This document shows positions 31,617-34,513 of a stretch of 34,513 bases of DNA, piece by piece. The position numbers were made by a program, and so were the translations under genes. The notes beneath the pieces are model-generated. The model ran no database searches. It saw only the letters and a list, made by a program, of their open reading frames with translations, and had not been told where the DNA came from. The DNA is taken from NCBI GenBank assembly GCA_001418405.1, contig LIQL01000216.1:1-34513 (forward strand). The letters are read 5' to 3'. The DNA is from Streptomyces diastatochromogenes. GTDB taxonomy: Bacteria; Actinomycetota; Actinomycetes; Streptomycetales; Streptomycetaceae. Position 1 is the first letter of the stretch; each line of letters starts with the position of its first letter.

Positions 31617-31773
31617 CACCAGCCAGCGCCGATGAGCGCGGGCCAGCAGCGGGGACCGGTTGAGCTACCCGCCCTGGCCAGCTCCAACACCGTCCCAGGG
31701 GCGGAGAGGGCTCGGCGAGGTGCGCCTCGGAGTGTCCGGTGCGAGTTTCCGCTCGCTTCCGGTCCAGGCACGA

Positions 31774-31807
31774 CGGGCTGCCGTATCCGGTCGGGTACGG
31801 CAGCCCG
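31774..31807. terminator. 12-bp bidirectional terminator
   Basis: CGGGCTGCCGTA (31774-31785) pairs perfectly with TACGGCAGCCCG (31796-31807) around a 10-base loop. It separates the convergent lipoprotein and MFS genes. Confidence 0.8.
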
Positions 31808-31954
31808 GGGGCCGTCGCCTGACGGACACGCCCGCCGCCGTCCTACTGGCGGCCACCAGGCCACTCACACGACCTCCGCTGCGACCCCGGCCGGCAGGTC
31901 CTTCGCGGTGACCTACCAGGCAAACGAAGATCCGGGGTACGCCACAGGAACGGT

Positions 31955-31980
31955 GCATGCGGATTCGGCATGCGGATCCG
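31955..31980. repeat. Tandem 13-bp duplication
   Basis: GCATGCGGATTCG (31955-31967) is followed directly by GCATGCGGATCCG (31968-31980), with one mismatch. It is probably a replication-slippage product. Confidence 0.7.
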
Positions 31981-32018
31981 GCGCGCGTGAACTGCCTCGC
32001 TGCTGACGACGGAGTTCC

Positions 32019-33293
32019 CTACAGCGACTGTTGAGCGGTGTGTGCGGTTTCGACCGGTGAGGGAGCTTGCGGGTCGGGCGCCGTCAGGTTGCGGTCCGGC
32101 AGCCGGGTGGCCATGACGACGGGCAGGACGAAGACCGCGAGGAGCGCGTAGAAGACAGCGGGCAGACCTCGCGCGTCGGCGAGCCATCCGAACGCGGGCG
32201 AGCACAGTCCGCCGGCCGCCATCGCCAGTCCCAGGGTGAGCCCGCTGGCGGTGCCCGGGCGATGGGGCAAGTAGTCCTGGCCCAAGGTAACTTGGGCGGC
32301 GAACGGCAGGAACATCGCCACGCCGAACACCGCCGCACTCAGCACCAGGACCGGGAACGCGGGGGCCCAGGCAATGCCCAACAGTGCGGGGAACGCGACG
32401 AAGTAGCCGACCCGCAGCGACGTCATCCGGCCGTACCGGTCCCCCAGCCAACCACCGAGCAACGTGCCGACCGCCCCGGCCGCGGTGTACGTGCTGAGCA
32501 CGGCGGCACCCGCCGCCGTGGACTCCCCCAGATCCCGCTGCGCGTGCAGCGCCACCATCGACGTGACCGTGACGTAGGGAACGGACCATCCGATGATGAC
32601 GGCCACCAGCCGCGCGAAGGCACGCCAGTCATCCGCCCGTTCCGCACCGCCCGCCCCTGCCTTGGCCGCCGCGCCGGTGGCCAGCGGCGCGGCCGGCACG
32701 TGGCCCCGTGCGCGCATCCAGGGGCCTTTGAGGAGCCACAGGACGACCATGACCAGCGCGGGGACCGCCAGCAGGTAACTGCCGCCGAACCCCGCTCCCC
32801 CGATGACGAGGGTGACCAGGGTCGGCGCGAGGGCCCCGCCGATGGTTCCGCCGACGGAGAAGACGCTCATGGCCTTCTGCGACGAACCACCGGCAGCACG
32901 TGCCTGGCTGGTCGCGGGCGGGTGGTAGGCCGCAATGCCGATGCCGGCGAGCGCGACGCACAACCAGGTGACCCAGTAGCTCCCGGACAGCCCCGCCGCC
33001 GCCACACCCACGGCCGCGGTGCCGAATCCCGCGGGCACCAACCAGGGCCGTGGCGTGCGGTCGGACAGCGCACCGAACACCGGTTGGAGCAGACTGGACA
33101 GACCGCTCGCCGCGAAGGCCAGGCCGGAGACCGCCGCGTAGCTGTAGTGACGTTGGGACACCAAGAACGGCAGCATCGCGGGGATCGCCCCTTGAGAGAG
33201 GTCGTTGACCACATGCGTGCCGGCCAGGAAGCCGAGTTGCCCTTTTTTCATGGTGGGGACACCACTCACTTTCTTTGCGGGGAAGTCCAACAC
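32019..33293 (-). CDS. MFS transporter, fosmidomycin-resistance (Fsr)-like
   Basis: A 424-residue, about 12-helix major facilitator protein. After the short N-terminus comes GFLAGTHVVNDLSQGAIPAM, the opening typical of the Fsr/YfnC-like group. The cytoplasmic loop SDRTPRPW, the GIAAYHPPATSQAR segment and GGWLGDRYGRMTSLR in the second half are also typical. A central hydrophilic loop lies near residues 205-230. It is likely a proton-coupled drug or metabolite exporter. I prefer the GTG at 33293 because GAGGAG lies 5 nt upstream; the ATG at 33251 would start directly at KKGQLGF but has no ribosome site. It is divergent from a GntR regulator that probably represses it. Confidence 0.9.
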   Translation of the reverse strand: MLDFPAKKVSGVPTMKKGQLGFLAGTHVVNDLSQGAIPAMLPFLVSQRHYSYAAVSGLAFAASGLSSLLQPVFGALSDRTPRPWLVPAGFGTAAVGVAAAGLSGSYWVTWLCVALAGIGIAAYHPPATSQARAAGGSSQKAMSVFSVGGTIGGALAPTLVTLVIGGAGFGGSYLLAVPALVMVVLWLLKGPWMRARGHVPAAPLATGAAAKAGAGGAERADDWRAFARLVAVIIGWSVPYVTVTSMVALHAQRDLGESTAAGAAVLSTYTAAGAVGTLLGGWLGDRYGRMTSLRVGYFVAFPALLGIAWAPAFPVLVLSAAVFGVAMFLPFAAQVTLGQDYLPHRPGTASGLTLGLAMAAGGLCSPAFGWLADARGLPAVFYALLAVFVLPVVMATRLPDRNLTAPDPQAPSPVETAHTAQQSL

Positions 33294-33396
33294 CCGGGCT
33301 CCTCGGGTCCTCAGAGGAGTCCTGACGAACGAGCGGCGACAGGGGGAGCCGGGTGGCGATCGAACCTCATGACGACCAGCCGGTCGAACGTCCCAC

Positions 33397-33413
33397 CACC
33401 CCGCTGCGGGGTG
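33397..33413 (-). promoter_or_regulatory. Hairpin in the MFS leader
   Basis: CACCCCG (33397-33403) and CGGGGTG (33407-33413) form a perfect 7-3-7 stem-loop. On the minus strand it follows a small hydrophobic frame ending at 33423 by 9 nt and precedes the MFS start by about 100 nt, an attenuator-like arrangement. The role is inferred. Confidence 0.4.
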
Positions 33414-33498
33414 CCGGTCGCGTCAGGCCCCGCAGCGGCAACCGAGGAGGAGGATTTCGATCAGCAGCATGGCGAGCACAGTAGCCGCTGCCAACTCC

Positions 33499-33511
33499 TC
33501 AGACAACCTGA
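33499..33511. promoter_or_regulatory. GntR-type operator, copy 1
   Basis: TCAGACAACCTGA, identical to the copy at 33771-33783. It lies on the MFS side of the divergent gap and contains the TNGT/ACNA-like core (TTGTCTGA on the other strand) common in FadR-subfamily GntR sites. Confidence 0.6.
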
Positions 33512-33770
33512 TGTGCTGGTGGATGACGGTGGATCGGGTGCGGACGCCTGCGGTCAACGTTCCTGGTGTGACGCGTGCTTGGCGTAGAGCCAGGGTCGGG
33601 TGCGCGGGAGGAGCGACGGGTGTGTGGTGCGACCGGGCCGCGGAATGACCGGAGATCGCCGGACCGGACTGCGTCCCCCCTCCCCCTCGGCTCACCGCGA
33701 CGCGCGCCATCGGCGCCTCCGCCGGCGCCCGGCAGCAGCGCCGCCCCGAGTAGACTCACCACCCGAATCA

Positions 33771-33783
33771 TCAGACAACCTGA
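33771..33783. promoter_or_regulatory. GntR-type operator, copy 2
   Basis: A second exact TCAGACAACCTGA, 14 nt upstream of the GntR start codon and about 20 nt after a TAGACT -10-like box. This is the place for autoregulation by the FCD-GntR protein. The rest of the gap (33294-33797) contains no supported gene. Confidence 0.65.
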
Positions 33784-33797
33784 GAGGTGATGGCGGA

Positions 33798-34487
33798 ATG
33801 CCGCTCGGCGCCCTCCGTCCCAGTCCGCTGGTCGAACAGGCCACCCAGCACCTGCGCGACCAGATCACCGGTGGACAGTGGCCGGTGGGGACCAAGCTCC
33901 CGGCCGAGACCGCCCTCGCCAAGACGCTCGGCGTGGGCCGCTCCACGGTGCGCGAGGCGCTGCGCGCCCTGGCCGGGGCCGGCCTGGTCCAGGCCCGTCA
34001 GGGCGCCGGCGTCTTCGTGATCGCCACCGAACCCGAGGAGGACTGGCCCACCCGGCTACGGCGCGCCGCGGTCACCGACGTCTACGAAGTCCGGATGCTC
34101 GTCGAGGTGCAGGCCGCGCGCCTGGCGGCACAGCGCCGCACCAAGGCCGACATCGCCGCCATGCGGGCCGCACTGGAGGCCCGCCGGGCCGCGGCGGCCG
34201 GCGATGACGCGGGCTTCGTCGACGCCGACATCGCCCTGCACACCGCGGTCGTCACCGCCGCCCACAACCCCGTGCTGAGCGACCTCTTCGTCGAATTCGT
34301 CCCCGCGCTGCGCACGGGGCTGATCGACCTGCTGGACATCCTCGACCTGCGGACCCACGAGCCCCAACACGGCGACGCGGCCCACGAGGCTCTGGTGCGG
34401 GCCGTCGAACGCGGCGACGCCGACACCGCCAGCAGTACGTTGCAGGCCGAGTTGGAGGGGACCCTAGCCCGCCTGTACCGCCTCTGA
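33798..34487 (+). CDS. GntR-family regulator, FadR/FCD subfamily
   Basis: A 229-residue regulator. The winged helix (about 5-70) reads QATQHLRDQITGGQWPVGTK, then LPAETALAKTLGVGRSTVRE and ARQGAGVFV, which is typical GntR. The all-helical FCD effector domain (about 88-215) has the metal/ligand residues of the subfamily: Asp and His in DADIALHTAVVTAAHNPVL, and a later His in GDAAHEALVRAVERGD. The ATG at 33798 has GAGAGG upstream and the second 13-bp operator just before it. It most likely controls the divergent MFS gene, with a small organic acid as effector. The last 35 bases of the gene form one arm of a 21-bp inverted repeat. Confidence 0.93.
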   Translation: MPLGALRPSPLVEQATQHLRDQITGGQWPVGTKLPAETALAKTLGVGRSTVREALRALAGAGLVQARQGAGVFVIATEPEEDWPTRLRRAAVTDVYEVRMLVEVQAARLAAQRRTKADIAAMRAALEARRAAAAGDDAGFVDADIALHTAVVTAAHNPVLSDLFVEFVPALRTGLIDLLDILDLRTHEPQHGDAAHEALVRAVERGDADTASSTLQAELEGTLARLYRL

Positions 34488-34513
34488 GGCGCGGCGGGCT
34501 AGGGTCCCCTCCA
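34453..34513. repeat. Perfect 21-bp inverted repeat at the window edge
   Basis: The arm at 34453-34473, inside the GntR gene, is the exact reverse complement of 34493-34513, the last 21 bases of the window. The 19-base spacer contains the stop codon and an inner GCCTC/GAGGC pairing. The repeat may continue past the edge. It would make a very strong terminator; an assembly fold-back artefact is the main alternative. Confidence 0.8.

Larger units (their letters stand above)
31617..32018. other. 402-bp convergent intergenic stretch
   Basis: No gene is supported. It contains the 12-bp terminator at 31774-31807 and a 13-bp tandem duplication at 31955-31980. The open frame at 31632-32006 has no ribosome site or homology. 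Confidence 0.5.

Noticed and set aside
31632..32006. Plus-strand frame of 124 codons downstream of the DUF4232 lipoprotein
   Set aside because: Reads straight through a 12-bp terminator hairpin and a 13-bp tandem duplication; not a plausible gene.
1..34513. CRISPR array, complete insertion sequence, or conjugative/plasmid replication genes
   Set aside because: No regularly spaced repeats, transposase, relaxase or replication initiator was found; the only mobile-element trace is the integrase remnant.

Overview
The window is very GC-rich, with coding thirds almost entirely G or C, GTG/TTG starts and GGAGG-type ribosome sites. It carries clpP3-clpP4-popR, a CGNR regulator, a secreted intradiol dioxygenase with a chitin/cellulose-binding tail, and a single in-frame TTA codon in an otherwise TTA-free gene set. 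Together these point to Streptomyces or a very close relative. It reads as chromosomal accessory sequence with a housekeeping patch around ung. No rRNA, tRNA, CRISPR array or intact insertion sequence was seen.

Layout. 26-3009: a Gfo/Idh oxidoreductase and a FAD monooxygenase run leftward, divergent from a TetR-type regulator, with three identical-format palindromes in the gap. 3033-7130: leftward TPR-like protein, uracil-DNA glycosylase, aldo/keto reductase, an SDR and a FabG-like SDR. 7301-8570: terminator, then a HipA-like kinase overlapping a DUF3037 gene. 8567-11833: a probable insertion scar, with a C-terminal tyrosine-recombinase remnant that has lost its catalytic Arg, a 7-bp triplication, a lone ABC exporter with a TTA codon, and a 670-bp stretch without a credible gene. 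11834-13546: a two-gene unit of an SDR without its catalytic Tyr plus a substrate-binding-fold protein without a signal peptide. 13672-15659: a NarL-type response regulator and its histidine kinase. 15796-18488: a small membrane protein, a secreted serine hydrolase and a GNAT enzyme. 18646-21824: two divergent regulator/hydrolase pairs (CGNR/epoxide hydrolase, HxlR/alpha-beta hydrolase). 21898-25777: an orphan sensor-domain fragment, a GNAT enzyme, a trypsin-fold protease and a LysR regulator. 26255-27968: the secreted dioxygenase and a duplicated-domain lipoprotein. 28433-30186: clpP3, clpP4 and popR. 30918-34487: a DUF4232-like lipoprotein, an MFS transporter and a divergent GntR regulator. 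The last 61 bases are a perfect 21-bp inverted repeat that runs to the window edge.

What stands out. (1) The pseudo-SDR plus cytosolic binding-fold protein at 11834-13546 is the best candidate for an undescribed pathway. (2) The HipA-like kinase/DUF3037 pair has no HipB antitoxin. (3) The second ClpP subunit has Gly where the catalytic His should be, beside a PopR that ends in a Leu-Ala-Ala tail. (4) Several regulator/enzyme pairs have unusually clean operators (2285-2359, 19223-19283, 33499/33771). Functions are inferred from recognised motifs in the translated sequence; no database search was possible.
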